Positions 43,456-56,170 of a DNA stretch of 64,000 nt are shown in pieces. The DNA is taken from the NCBI GenBank assembly GCA_021234155.1, contig JAJEKV010000533.1, positions 91,700 to 155,699 of the forward strand. The letters run 5' to 3'. Positions within the stretch are counted from its first letter, which is position 1, and each line of letters starts with the position of its first letter. The notes under the pieces are model-generated. The model saw only the letters and a list, made by a program, of their open reading frames with translations, was not told the origin of the DNA and did not search any database. Source of the stretch: Isoetes taiwanensis. Taxonomy: Eukaryota; Streptophyta; Lycopodiopsida; Isoetales; Isoetaceae. Both the position numbers and the translations under genes were made by a program.

Positions 43456-44062
43456 GGCATCCATTTAGGATTTAGGGTTTAGGGTTTAGTGTTTATACTA
43501 CCATATATTGTATCTATCACGTACCGTTCAAACTATTATGCAATTATATAGTACTTACCTTTTGTAATTGTCAGAGGGACAAAATAGTTTGCGATTGTAA
43601 AAGATGTATGGGGCTGAAGAGACGACTTAGAACGGTTGTTGAAGACCATCCGATAAGATTTGGTACATTTGAACAACCCACCGATCTATGCTCGTCATGG
43701 ATATCGAGGGTTGGTATGTTTTATTATTTGTTTTTTTTAAGAGTATCTCTCCCAGTTCAAGTATATATTCAAGATGTTTATGATATCTAAATATGTAGGT
43801 AGATGATGCTGATGTCTCCTCCAAACTAGATGTGGATTTTGGTTTAATGTTGTCCATAGAGGCATATGAAACCGGCAAAAAGAACTGATTCATCAATAAT
43901 GTGGATGGGTGCCGCCAACGCCGAAAGTGTTCCCTCGCGTGAAAGAACACTTAAGGGCTACAATCATGAGAACATTGCATGTGTCGCACATTTCCCAAGA
44001 ACGCTTTGGCCTCATCGCCCCGGCGTGAAATTCTGAAGAATTGCAAAGATTAGTCCGACCCT

Positions 44063-44535
44063 TTGTTAGGCACCGAAGACATTTGGCTTGTGGCCGAGGA
44101 CTTACCTATCGCTATGGATCAAGAATTTGCTTATTGGGAAGAAGATACATCATTATGCGGAGCCGCATTTGTCCGTAAGCCGGATTCGGCCTTATCTCCC
44201 CGACGCCGTATAGAAGTGGAGCGAGACACCCACATTCCATTAATGCCATATCGTGTGTCCCGAAATGATTGGAAAACTTGGCAAACTTTGACTAAATATG
44301 CTTGGCGTATGAGGATTTATGGAATGAATTCCAATGTTTGCCGATAGTGGGGGCATGTGATGAGGAGTTGAAGTTTATTGATGGTCGCCCGGGGTTCATG
44401 GCAATATTGCGGGGTTCATCAACAGTTCTATTGACAACCGTGAGCGATGCAATTGTGAATTTTAGAGTGTCAAGGAGGGAGGAAGATTTTTTTACAAGAT
44501 CAGAAAAAGCAGATATATCATGGTGTGTGCTATAA
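44063..44535 (+). pseudogene. Unrecognised relic upstream of transposase
   Basis: Two overlapping open stretches in different frames (44,063-44,347 and 44,302-44,535) suggest one frameshifted protein. Phrases include WLVAEDLPIAMDQEFAYWEE and LWNEFQCLPIVGACDEELKF. I cannot assign a family. By position it may be a second protein of the outer CACTA element or a cargo fragment. Confidence 0.3.
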
Positions 44536-44754
44536 AAGCATAAACATTGAGATGAGTTATTCATCAACTATCGCTATGATAGACCTCTCCCGTTTGAGAT
44601 GGAACAATAGTATTGTTGTACTAAAAAAAGGAATAAAGAGGTTTTTTTTTTTTTTAATATGTTTTTTGTCATTCGTGAGTCTATACAAATGGTTGTATGT
44701 ATTTTATACTTATTACATTATTTGACATGATGGTTATCACGTTACTCTCGTTTA

Positions 44755-47700
44755 ATGAACTCATTCGAGCGGTCTCCATCCCGATCCATTAGTTCCAAGT
44801 TACAGCAAAGGGAAACCTATCGTCGTGAATTTCAAGCGAGGAAGCACCAATATGAAGACATTGCATACGATCAATATGAAGAGGATGAAACTATTGACGA
44901 ACCGAGAGCGAAGTCTTTCGTGACGAGCCGATGCTTCGATATATGTTGCACGCTCTTCAAGAATTACCTGATATTGATTTAGATGATGTCGAGGATGGTG
45001 GAGGAGAGGATATGGTAGAAGATGTGGGATACCCTTCGAGGATTGGTCGTACTGACGATGACCCTATTGTTATCGAAGCAGAAACGCAGTTATTTCCTGC
45101 GTCTCGAACCTCTCGTTTGTCGGCGTGCCTGCTAATTCTCAATCTCCATCTTTTATCTTACCACTCTTAGATGCGCAAGTTATTGCACGAGAAGATCCTT
45201 CTAGAGAAGAACAATATGCCTACCGACAGATCTCAAGTTAAGAAAATGATTCAAGCGACCGGTCATACATGCATGTCCAAATGATTGTATGATCTTCTAT
45301 CCCCCTGCCGAGCATGAGAAGTCCACTCATTGTCTCGTATGTAATGAACCGAGATACAGGAATGACCTAAAGGGAAAAACGGTACCTCAGAAGGTTATTC
45401 GACACTTTCCAATAATCCCAAGGTATATGCATCACCACTTCTTACAAATAGTTGTAAATTCACTTATTTTCGGTACTTATATGTTGCCTATAATTTATTC
45501 TATAGGTTAAAGTTGATGTTCCGTTGCAAGACATTGGCTAGCCTAATGGACTTCACGGCTACACATGCATCTAGTGATGATGTGATGCGAGTCCCGAGCG
45601 ACAGTGCAGCTTGGAAGCATGTCGATGCGACATGGCTTGACTTTGAAAAAGAACCACGTAACGTGCGTTTGGGCCTGGCCACCGATGGCGTAAACCCATA
45701 TGGTACACAATCGACTGCATGGTCTACATGGCCAGTGATGATAGTGAACTACAACATACCCCCATGGTTGTTGATGAAGAGTGGGCACATTATGATGACT
45801 TTATTGATACCTGGGAAGAAAAAACCAAGTAATTTAGATGTGTACTTTAAGAATAATTGTGGATGAGTTACTCCCTTTGTGGAACATAGGTATTCAGGTC
45901 TACGATGCCCATAAAAATGACGTTTTTAATCTTAGAGGTATACTATTGTGGACTATGCATGACTTTCCTGGGTTTGCCGAGTGTTCTGGGTTTAAGACAT
46001 CGGGGCACTTCCCTTGCATGATATGTGGGGAAAAGTTGCAGCACCGTCACTCTAAGCATCTGAAGAAAGTAGTATCGAGGGTTTTAGGAAGTATTTTCGC
46101 TCACGCACCCTTGTAAAGCGGCGTGCACAATTCGGTGGTACTAATCAGACTATCTGAGAACCATCAGCGTAATTACCATACGAGAATGGGGTGAGCGTTG
46201 GGATAAGAAGGAAGAAGAGGGGGGAACCGCAGGGGAAATCCGTGAGGGGGCACCTGAATTTGAGGAGGTCGTAGCCGACCTAGACAGTGAGGATGAGGAA
46301 TTATACAGTGGTGGCGAGGAAGCCGCGGAGGAGGAAGTCTTCTTCGCCAATATGAAAAGGAAGTCTGCTTTTTATAGACTACCATATTGGACCGACCTAT
46401 TGATTCAACACCTTTTTAGACCCGATGCATATCTTCAAGAACGTGGGAAAACTTTTTATGGAAGCATGTATTTGGTCAAAAGACACAACAAATGCCAGGA
46501 TGGACCTTAAGGTAAGTAATACAAAGAAAGAGGCATGGATCCGAGGTGAAGGGCAACCACTTCCTCCGGCAAAATGGGTTATTGCTAGGGCTGACCATCG
46601 AGCTATTTATGATGATTTAAGGGCCCTTAGAACACCAACCGGTTACATGCAATCATTGCGAACCGCATTCACAAGTAGTGGGGAGCCGATCGGTTTAAAG
46701 TCCCATGGTGGCATAAGTTCTTGCATGTAAGCAATTGAAGTCCACATATATATGCACTACTATAAAATGTAACCCATAACTTATATTTGATGTTTGGATC
46801 ATCACGAGTTCTTCATGCCCCGACCTTTAGGGGAGTTTTAGACAAGGGACCATTGGAGGCAATAAGTGCCCTATCAAAGGTCATAAGGTTGTCACCCATG
46901 TTGATTTAGTGGTCACCCATGTTTTGGACCTCATAGGTGGATGTGTAAAAAAACTATACCGAAAGACGAAATTGAAGAGATGAAAGTGAAAATGGCAGAG
47001 GCATGTTGCTTGTTGGAGAAGGAGTTTCCCACGAGCTTTCTTGTGATCAAACCCATCTTTTGGTACATCTTATTGAGGAAGTGGAGCTCATGAACTGTAC
47101 ACATGCCGATGGATGTTTTTCTTGGAAAGGTTTATGAAGGTATTGAAGGATATGGTGCGTCAAAGAGCACGTCCTGAAGGTAGTATGGCAGAGGGATGGC
47201 TTGCGAAAGAGTCACTTTTCTATATGACAGAATATATTTCCGCCGTACATCCAGATGCACCTCGCTTATGGAGTGATGAAGGGGACGAGAAGATTGTGGG
47301 GGTAGTGGCAGAAGGCAATGGTATGCAGAAGTCATTTCGCCGATATGATCATTAAGGTTAATCAATTTCTTCTTTACAATTCGGCACCAATGGCAAAATG
47401 GATTGCTTTCGTTATGAGAACGCATAAAGGAAGAAATGGAAGAGAAGAGGCATGAATGGAGCGACATAATAGACGAGTCCGTACCACGATGGATATGAAC
47501 CCTTGCCGGACAAGATGGAAAGAGAATGGGTACTACAGGCTTTGACCGATGCATATCACAAGGGGGAGTATATTACAGCTACGGAATGGGCATACGCACA
47601 AGGTGTCATGAAAAAGGTAGTTGCAACAAATTATGTTGATGTCGAAATCGAGTATTTTCTTTTGATGTTATTGTATCTATTGACATTAATGGTGTTTTTG

Positions 47701-47760
47701 ACAGTATATATCTTACTCCTCGATATGGTGGCATGGGACCCACTATCGTGTGAGTTCTCT
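44755..47760 (+). pseudogene. CACTA (En/Spm) tnp2-type transposase, decayed, N-terminal and central part
   Basis: Plus-strand segments in shifting frames follow the order of plant tnp2 transposases: an acidic leader (44,755-45,170); THCLVCNEPRYRNDLKGK (zinc-binding-like) and VIRHFPIIPRYMHHHF (45,289-45,450); the core DSAAWKHVDATW, PRNVRLGLATDGVNPYG (about 45,600-45,704), YNIPPWLLMKSGHIMMTLLI; then WTMHDFPGFAECSGFKTSGH and CMICGEK (45,838-46,050); then an acidic stretch, YWTDLLIQH and MHIFKNVGKLFMEACIWSKD (46,380-46,500); then MFFLERFMKVLKDMVRQRAR (47,113) as in the DUF4218 region. Frameshifts at about 45,835, 46,430 and 46,735 and several stops make it inactive. The frame runs into the inner CACTA insertion at 47,780 and the next domain lies beyond it. 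Confidence 0.85.
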
Positions 47761-47800
47761 TGACATACACAGGAAGACTCACTACAAGAGGATGAGGGTT

Positions 47801-48067
47801 TGGCGTCAGAAAAATCGTCAGGTAAATTGAATGGTTATGTCTTGACGAATATCCTGACGATTATGACGTTTAAATTCCTGACGATATATCGTCAGGTCAA
47901 AACGTCAGACAAATCGTCAGAAATTAAACGTCAGAAGTATCGTCAGAAGAATCGTCAAAAAAATCGTCAGAATCTTGCGTCAGGTGTAACGTCAGAATTT
48001 TCGTCAGAAAAAATGTCAGATGATGCGTCAGAAGAAACGTCAGGGAAAACGTCAGGAAAAACGTCAG
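47801..48067. repeat. Left subterminal CGTCA array of inner CACTA
   Basis: About 20 CGTCA-core motifs, mostly in the form CGTCAGAAAAATCGTCAG, with a few inverted CTGACGA copies near 47,840-47,890. Such subterminal repeats bind the element's own transposase protein in En/Spm-type elements. TGACG is also the core of bZIP TGA-factor sites. Confidence 0.85.
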
Positions 48068-49522
48068 TTTTTTTTTTTTAGCACGCCAGCCTAACCAAGC
48101 GTGCAACCCTCCTTGCAATTCTAGCCTATCCACGTAGCACCTCCACCTCATCAAAGATTGATGTGGCATTACTTTTTGCCATTAGATTCTTTTTTTTTAA
48201 GATCTACGGCCAAGAAAATTAGATAAGTCCAAAAAATAATACGGAGATGCCATTCGTCGCAATTCCTCGTTATCGTTATCGTTATTGTGGGCTGTTAAAC
48301 TGCTAGATTGCTTTGGATTTCTTGCCTGCCTTCAGGCTATATTGACCTTGCTATGCCTCCCTGTAGATTTGTGTGTAGCCCTAAAGATGCTCTAGCATGG
48401 GCTATTCAATTCCAGAGCAGTTTGCTTCGCCGCTCACTATTTCCTCATTGTGGCACCTAGTTTTTTGCTTCCCTACCGCAAGCATGCATTGCAAATCCAT
48501 GGCGAAGATTTTATAGAAGGAGGTCTTGGCTTTGTTGCCCCTTCACAGCTTTTTTATCGTTTCTAGGGTAGCAAATGGCGGGGATCTTGCAAAATCTTTT
48601 CCTTGTTCTGTGCAGTGTGATTTTTGCCAAAGAATCTTATAGATTCATATGTTCAAGCGAGTTTAGAGACCGATTTCGTAGATCTTTAACATATCTTCTA
48701 TTAATTTTTCCCTTACATTGCAGCCGCCTCTGAATCCTTGCTCTATAGAACCCTAGATTTATTTGCCATGAGATATTCAGTTGATTGAAGAAAATGCGAG
48801 GATGGGATCCTTATCTTCAGTAAAAAATTCTGGTACAAGTATTTTCTTTGCAACACGATGCTGTGCAAGTCTAAAATTTTGGCAAAGTGTACTTCTTCCA
48901 ATATTTTCTCTGCGTTTTCTTTCTCATTTGACTATCTCGATCTCCAGTTTTTTATCTTCAACGCATTTCCATCTCATCTTGCTAAAATTTGGGGTGATCT
49001 GCATGCCGGTTCCTTTTGGCTTTATAGCAAAGCCATCTTCTGCAGTTCAAAGCATATCGGAAGTGGATACTGGACATCTCCACCTTTGGACTTTCGTGAT
49101 GCCTGCAAAAGCCAAATCAAAGTCTTCCATTAGAGGTACTTGGAATCGAAGGTATTTGCAACTCTTAAGATCCCTTTTTTCAAACTTATTTATTCTCATT
49201 CACATTTGGTTAAAAATGCTAGACAGCTTCCAATAAGAAGCTGCTACACATTCTGGTTAAGCAGCATACTGTTAAGACTCTGTGATGGCTTGCATTACTT
49301 TCAGATTGACATACTCAATCATGAGATGAAACGTAAGATCTTGTAAATCAGACAACAATTGCAGTCCACTGCACTAATGGCTGGCATTCTTTATTTGATG
49401 TGACATCTTTAGCTACAGCTTAGCAAGGAAGTGCTAAGACTTAAAGCTCAAAATAATCTATATTCTATACTGAAGGAATATGTTTTCATGGCAAGAAGAT
49501 CATATCCTTCTCGTTAAATCTG

Positions 49523-50356
49523 TCACTCTTCTTTACATCCAGTTTTTGAATGGTTGCAAACTTCAGGATCTACAGAATTTATGTCATGAAAACGCTGCTC
49601 AAATTTTGCCATGACCTCACTCAAGAACCATACTGTCACCCAAACATTGCCTTTTGGACTGCCAGGAAGTAGATAGATCTTATCCAAAGTCAAATAAACA
49701 ATAGTACCAAATATTGCACCTCCCCAACCAAAGTCAAAGGCTTCCAAACGTGTTCTGGTCCAGTCTATCACGACAGTGGTTTCTCTCAAAGAAAGGCAGA
49801 CCTGCTTATCCATAACACTTACGGCATTGACGAAGTCCCAAATATATGAATCTGAAACTCTGTTTTTAGCCATTTGGACCATTTTTACAATACTATGAAA
49901 TGGAGATTCTAATATTTCTTCAACTGTGGAGTTATAAAAGCTTGTGATGGATGCATTATCTATGAACTTTGCATTTGTTGGCGGGTTTGTTCGTGGCCGG
50001 CCATCAACTGGAAATTGCAGCAATATTCTTTCCGTAGGTTTCATTTCTAATGCTTTGATCCTTGAAAGCCATGAATGAGCTGTCAGAATATCAAATGTAG
50101 AGCATGATTTTAAATGCCCTCCTTCCATGGCCCTTTTCCTCAGAACTTCAATCATCTGGTTATTCACCTCAAAAGACTTGGACACATATTTTGTGCTTGA
50201 GTCCAATTTTGCATTTGCGGACTCTGCAACTGTCTTTTCCCATTGCTTCTCATGCTTGTTGTTTCTAAGGACGGGTATTCCTTCAAATCTCTTCATGAAA
50301 CATTCTTCCAACTCATGTGGTGTCATTTCTGATGGTCTTGATTTCATGATCTCTCT
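49523..50356 (-). pseudogene. Captured BAHD acyltransferase fragment (C-terminal half)
   Basis: An uninterrupted minus-strand frame carries BAHD acyl-CoA transferase landmarks: KSFEVNNQMIEVLRKRA, STFDILTAHSWLSRIKAL, LLQFPVDGRPR and, at 49,721-49,735, the DFGWG motif that closes the active-site fold. The N-terminal half with the catalytic HxxxD is absent. The open frame extends further right to 50,479, but from about 50,357 that DNA is the antisense of an LRR gene fragment, so those extra residues are not BAHD. It lies wholly inside the inner CACTA element, so it is best explained as captured exon sequence. Confidence 0.8.
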
Positions 50357-50740
50357 ATTATGTGTAGAGCTTGAGTACAATTTAATAAGTGGTGAAATTC
50401 CTATAGATATTGCTGATTGTGAAGGGTTGGTCACTTTGATTCTCAATGATAACCACCTGGAACGAGAAGTACCTTTCACCTGAACTAGATTGCCAATTTT
50501 GGAAAGCTTAATTCTTGCAAGAAATTGTGTACATGGACCTCTTGCCTTTCTAGCGCAACTGGAATACTTGGACTAAGTAGCAATCAAATTGCTGGCAATA
50601 TTCCACCTGATAATGGAAACATTAGAGACCTTCATTATCTTGATTTGAGCTCAAACATCCTTAGTGGATACATACCTTCAAGTTTGGGATCCCTTTCCTT
50701 TCTGGAGATGCTATATCTTCATAGTAATAGAAAAGCATAA
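50357..50740 (+). pseudogene. Captured LRR (receptor-kinase-type) fragment
   Basis: Plus-strand leucine-rich repeats: LEYNLISGEIPIDIADCEGL, LILNDNHLEREVP, then after a frameshift LSSNQIAGNIPPDNGNIRDL and LDLSSNILSGYIPSSLGSLS. The LxxLxLxxNxLSGxIP pattern is that of plant LRR receptor kinases. Only about four repeats are present, with stops at about 50,480 and 50,738. It abuts the BAHD fragment in the opposite orientation, with the junction near 50,357. Confidence 0.8.
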
Positions 50741-53700
50741 AAAAAGCATAAAAAAAGCATAAAAAAATGTTGGTAGTATTTGTTAGAAAGTTAAAGTATA
50801 CATGATGGAAAACTGCTATCCATGTTCTTTTATCTATCCAGGGCCTTGCTACACTCCCAAGGTTGGGAAATCTTACACTTAGTCACTGCAGACTAAGGGG
50901 TGGCATTCTAGAGTGGAGACTAAGGGGTGGCATTCTAGAGTGGCTTGCTACACTGCAAATGCAGGATTTTAACATTGGTAGATCTTCATCGTGGCCAATA
51001 TTGGATCTGTGTTTCAACACTATCAGTGGTAAAATTATCAACCCCATGCTTCGGTATTTTGTATTCTAGAATTTTGCAATAAATATGCATTCAGATAAGA
51101 ATATTCAGCCAGCTATATACGTTGTCAACGTCATAGATGAAGCAGGATACAAGAAGCAGGCTTATCTGGCATGTCAAACCAATTATCCTATGATAGCCAT
51201 GCCAACCTTGGCTTGCATAAATGATCTGACACGACAGCAGACAATATCGCACATATATGCAACAATTTCCAAGAAAATTCTAATATAGAAGCTAAGGCCT
51301 AATAACACTTGCTGGTTGAGTGTGTGCTTTGCAGTTTAAAAAATACAGCAAAAAACCATGACAAACAACATATGAATGTTACTGTAGGGAATATTGCCAG
51401 TGCACCTGACTAATATGCATTTGCAGCCACACTAATATGTCTTGTCCATCTCCTGGATGGTGCACATGTTCTAAATAGTGTCATACCGGTGCATCATCAC
51501 TAGTTTTCCCATCTTTGATTGCATTCAAATAGCAGATTTTATGGCAATATGCTCTGTTGGATTTTCAAAATTGTTTCCTTATCCATGTTTTCTTTTATCT
51601 ATGCAGGTGAACAACTCTGACAGCACATCTGAGGCATATAGAATAGGGATTGACATTTTTAAGTCAAAAGATGATATGGTTGAATAGGAACTTTTGCTTG
51701 CAGTTGTATTGACTAATCAACTAAGTGTTCGTGTTTGTAAGTTTGAGCATCATTGCTTACTACCATACATCCAATTTATTTTTGTTTAACTCTACGTATG
51801 AGTCGGATTGACAATGACAATGATAGAGGCATCTACTCGAATATTCAAAAACAATTGAGGACATTACAAAAGATCAACTTCCAATCCAACCATTGACTCT
51901 GATGAACTTGATAGCTATGGAAACACAATAGTGGAATTAGAAGATATTGTAAGATTCACCGACTACCATCCACTACATCATTTTGAGGAGTTCTTCTATA
52001 ATGTACTACTGGAAGAAGTGTCGTTCACGCAAGAAAGCCAACCTACGATAAAGAACCTAACGTGCAATAAGAACAACAAGAAATACGTAGGACAAAAAAC
52101 AAACTTAACAAACAAGCACAAATTGTACAAAAAAAAACTTCCACATCGACCTCTTAGAAGAAATCAAAAGCAAGAAAAATGCAAATGAAAACGAAAGACA
52201 TTACGTACACCTTTACAACACAACAAAAAACGGCTATAACAACCTCATATCCTGCCCTCCCAAAACTAAGAAATACTAGTATCTTAAACGAAGGGGCAAT
52301 GTATAAACAACATATGCTATTTCAACCATGGACAATAAATTTCAATACAATTTTGCCCTAACACAATCATCTTTTTTCCAATTACCTTGCCCGAACTCTC
52401 TTGCGCCTTTACTTTCTATGGCCTCTGGCGTGCCTTTTTGCTAGTTTTTTTTTTTTTTAATAAATCATAACAATTGATCCAAAAGCCTGTTTTGAATGAA
52501 ATTTGTTGCATTGGAAAGCTCTCTTATAGATCTCTTCCATGGTGTATAATTGACTCAAGTTTGATTAAGTTATATGGTTGAAAAACATAGCCTTTTGGCT
52601 AGCTTTAGTTATGGTTTGTTTGGTGTAACCTCCATTTGAAAACCTCTCTGCATTAGTTACTTGGTAATTAACCTTTTGGTTTTGTGAACCCTATGGATAA
52701 ATGTAGGTTCTATAAAAGGTAATAATTATGATGGTTGAATCAATACAAGAGTTGACCACTAGCATTCTAAACCTTCCTCCCATTTAATTGCTTTGTAGAA
52801 GCTTTGTTTGGAAGTCACTATGTTGAAGTTTGGAAGACCCCTTGTCATGGTATCTCAAATTTTAGCATTTTCCATTTCCTATTCATTCTTGAACTTGCCC
52901 CTACATGCCATAATCCCCTAGCCAGTATTTCCATCCCTACACCCATACCATATTTTTTATCCCATGTTCACCATTTTGCCATGAATCCAATCCTTGAATA
53001 CTTTTGCCAAACCATTTTCTTAATTTCCTATGCATAACCCTTAGAATTATTCCCCTTGCCATATTCTTTTTTTATCTCCATGCTTTCATTACCATTTTAT
53101 ACCCTTGTGCCATGCCCCTACTTTAAATATTTTTGCATGGTCGCACGTTGCATTTGTGGCTCAAGGGCTTCCCTAAAAAATCTATAAGTTCATTTTTCGT
53201 GGTTAAAAACCTGGGTAGGTGACTTCCTCGAATTTGCCTTGCACCAAATTGTTTCCCATGGTCGTATTGGGTTATTTTAACTCCTCCGCACCATGGTCAA
53301 GACGCCTAAATACCTTAACAAGTTTAATATCGGCAAAATACAAAGACAAATAGTCTTGAATACATGCCTTCAATAATAATTAACTTTTAATCCCTTTAAC
53401 CTTTGGGGGAAGGGCTAGATTCAAACCAAATTACCCCTTCCTTTTCCCTGGTTGTTTGACTATGGCACCAACAGAGATTTGTCTTTGAAGCTTTGAGAAT
53501 TGCAAGGAACAAACGTGAAGTTGGAGAATTTCTTTGCGAACAAAAACGACATTTTTTTGCACTTGTTTGCTTTTAAATAGCAAAAGGTATCTAGGTCAAT
53601 AAACTTGTTATTGCACAAGGTGGTCTCTATTGAGCTCTTAAATGCTGGCTCTTATATGTGCTCAATTGACGAAGGCATCTATGCAAAAGCAAGTAAAGAA

Positions 53701-55550
53701 AAAAAAATAAAAAATTAGATGTAAAAGCAATAAGGTGTTTATGGCAAATACCTCGTTATTTGTACAAGTTGCAAGAGACATGAACTTGCCTAAAGTTCTT
53801 CTTTGGTGGTAAATTGTGGCATTAAAAAATATGATTGCTTGGGTCACTTGGGAAAATGATTCTTCAAAAATTTATTATAGTGGAATCGCTTGTTCTCAAA
53901 CGAGCTCCTCCAAAAGTTATTTTTAGTGGATATGCCTTGGTTTTGGATGTGCACAACACCATGGTTCGAATATTGCTTTGAAACCCTAATTCGTTTTTGC
54001 TTCTAATTCGTTTTTGCTTCTAGGGTTTTTGCGGAAGCACAGAAATAGAGCGTATGTTGCCGGATTAGGCATGGCCTAAGTAGCCGACCTGATTCATTTT
54101 CCGCTCTCGGCTCTGGCCGAAATGATGCTGCCGCCCAATGTATTGGATCACCCTGGTAACAAGCTAGGTTTTGGCAAAATCTATTTAAAGAAAAATGTTT
54201 TCTGTAAGCGACCTTGTTCTCTTAGCTTCTGTGCTTGTGCTCATTTAAATTTTCAGGGCATGATCTGATCTGCTTATAGGCAGGACAGAGGCATTCTGTA
54301 TGAAGCAAAATTTATGTATTCTTAGCCACAAAAGGATCAACTCACCGGCGCAACTCACAGATGTGGAAGGAGCGTCCATAATCAGATTCTTTATGGCGTT
54401 TCAAAATTTCTCATTCAAAAGTTTATCACAATTATTTTTAAAATGTTACAAGATACGCGGATGCAACAGCAAATGGCAGGTAACTTGAGTTTGGCTAGAA
54501 TTATTTCTCTGTTGCTATGTTCTATCCTGCTTTTAGGGCAAATGTGTTTTTGTGGGTCATTTGATACATAGTGCCATATATTCTGATTCCGAACTTTAGG
54601 AATATGGCCTCCTTATAGACACAATGACCCCCAAGAAACACTGACAGATTTTTTAATCCCATGGCAACTTTAACTTGCTGTTCCTGTAGCTTAGGCTGAC
54701 CTTATAGCCTATGCTGGTACAACTAATTCGAGTTTATGACTTAAATTGTTTATGCATAAGGCCAAATATTTTTAAACTTTGTTTGCTGAAGCAGTATAAG
54801 GACTGTTAGCTGACCTTAAATTAAATTAAATTAAGCAATAACAAAATGGTATTAAAAGCCTTTAATAGCCTGTGCAGGCACCAATATCTGCTGCTGAAGC
54901 GTGATTTACAGTTTGATGTGTCAGCATTGATCTTCCAAATCTCCACTAATATCTGCATATGCTCTCCTATTTAATGCTTATTAGGTTTATTTGAGATGGT
55001 GATTTGAGTGTTATAGATCTCAAGTATTTAGGCATAAATCACTTTTGTCCTGTCCTGCACTGCAGATCTGATGTACATATTTTTTCTTCATGGGTCTGCA
55101 AGATGTACATGTCTATATCAAAGTTTAAAAGGTAATGGATTGATTTTGTGTTATGGTTGTTTTTGCTAGTACTGACTGCACTATAGAATCAGGCAAATTA
55201 CAGGAGGTGTAAAGACAAGTTATTAGAGGAGGTGCAATTTACGATAGAGTTCAGAAAGTGAGTGAAGGCCAAAGATTGTAATGTTGGAAGCAGAGGAAGC
55301 GCATTGTTAGCATGGCATTGTAAAGATCGTTATTACATGTAACTGTAACTTGTGACTGGATTTAAATAAAGGAGTTTTTGTTTTACTTATGCTTTTATTT
55401 CTTTATAACTTGTAGCCTAAATTCATCTTAGACTTCATCAGCATTACAAGCTGTGTAATTGAAAATGCAGGCATAGTGCATATCAATAAAAATTTCAATT
55501 TGCAAACAAAATGTAAATCCAAACAAAAGGTAAATAGACGAAAACTTTGA
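50741..55550. other. Inner CACTA body, no assigned gene
   Basis: Contains an AAAAAAGCATA run (50,738-50,768), a 27-bp tandem duplication of GACTAAGGGGTGGCATTCTA (50,891-50,944), a poly-T run near 52,447 and several short open frames (51,085-51,288; 51,931-52,188; 54,300-54,488). I recognise no family in these. The stretch with ALAEMMLPPNVLDHPGN-type coding near 54,110-54,160 may be a further captured scrap. Confidence 0.4.
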
Positions 55551-55552
55551 CA

Positions 55553-55855
55553 AAACTGGTAAAAAAAATTTTGACGAATTTTTTGACTATTTTTTTGACG
55601 ATTTTTTCGACATTTTTTCTGACGATTTTTTTGACCTTCTTTCTGACGATTTTTTTGACGATTTTTCTGACGTTAATTGTGACGAACCTTGACGATTTTT
55701 CTGACGCTTAATCGTCAGAAAGCTGACGATTTTTCAGACGATTTTTCTGACGCAAAAATCGTCCAAAAATCGCCGATAAATCGTCGCCGTAGAGGGTCCG
55801 TGCGGTTTGTACATTTTTGTGAAGACTATCTGACGATTTTTCTGACGCAGAACAT
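55553..55855. repeat. Right subterminal TGACG array of inner CACTA
   Basis: About 18 copies of TGACGATTTTTCTGACG-type motifs, in the opposite orientation to the left array. They are mostly separated by T-runs, with a few CGTCAG in reverse near 55,707-55,720. The array is followed by GCAGAACATGCATTCTCTTG and the terminal repeat. Confidence 0.85.
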
Positions 55856-55874
55856 GCATTCTCTTGTAGTGACT

Positions 55875-56170
55875 TGTGACTGCGGAGTCATGGCATCATT
55901 CACGATGGAGTTTCAATCAAGTGTTGCCGATCGTAATCGTCAGGAAGCCACCTGTGATTGGGTCGGGAGGTTAAAGACTATAATGGAGGTGGATGTTGGT
56001 GGCAATTTTAAGACCTTCATATTCGATGTCGATTGGTTTGACCTTCAATTAAAGGCGGACCTACGGTAAAAAATATGATAGAACAAGTGGCTTTTTGCTT
56101 TGTCAACTCTAGCAAGATGTACCCCGGTAGTGAGGCGCTTGTCCTTCCGCACAAGCGTGAGCGGTACACA
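55875..56170 (+). pseudogene. tnp2 transposase C-terminal (DUF4216-like) part, beyond the nested insertion
   Basis: The frame continues after the inner element with DCGVMASFTMEFQ, RLKTIMEVDVGGNFKTFIFD and VDWFDLQLKADLR, then a stop, and further FVNSSKMYPGSEALVLPHKR in shifted frame. This order (NSGVM--, II-L-Y-GG---LFKCDW-D, F--VN-S) is that of the DUF4216 domain at the end of plant CACTA transposases. It completes the relic at 44,755-47,760 and shows that the inner element was inserted into that gene. Confidence 0.7.

Larger units (their letters stand above)
47780..55871. mobile_element. Inner CACTA element, 8.09 kb, nested in the transposase gene
   Basis: The left end is CACTACAAGAGGATG (47,780) and the right end CATTCTCTTGTAGTG (to 55,871) is its inverted repeat, CACTACAAGAGAATG. 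A 3-bp ACT duplication flanks it (47,777-47,779 and 55,872-55,874), as expected for CACTA transposons. Arrays of CGTCAGAAAAATCGTCA (left) and the complementary TGACGATTTTTCTGACG (right) fill the subterminal 270-300 bp. No transposase is visible inside; instead it contains host-gene fragments (BAHD, LRR) and unassigned sequence. It is therefore a non-autonomous, gene-capturing CACTA copy. Confidence 0.9.

Noticed and set aside
50357-50479. N-terminal 41 residues of the 318-codon BAHD frame
   Set aside because: They are antisense to recognisable LRR repeats, so they are not part of the BAHD family sequence.
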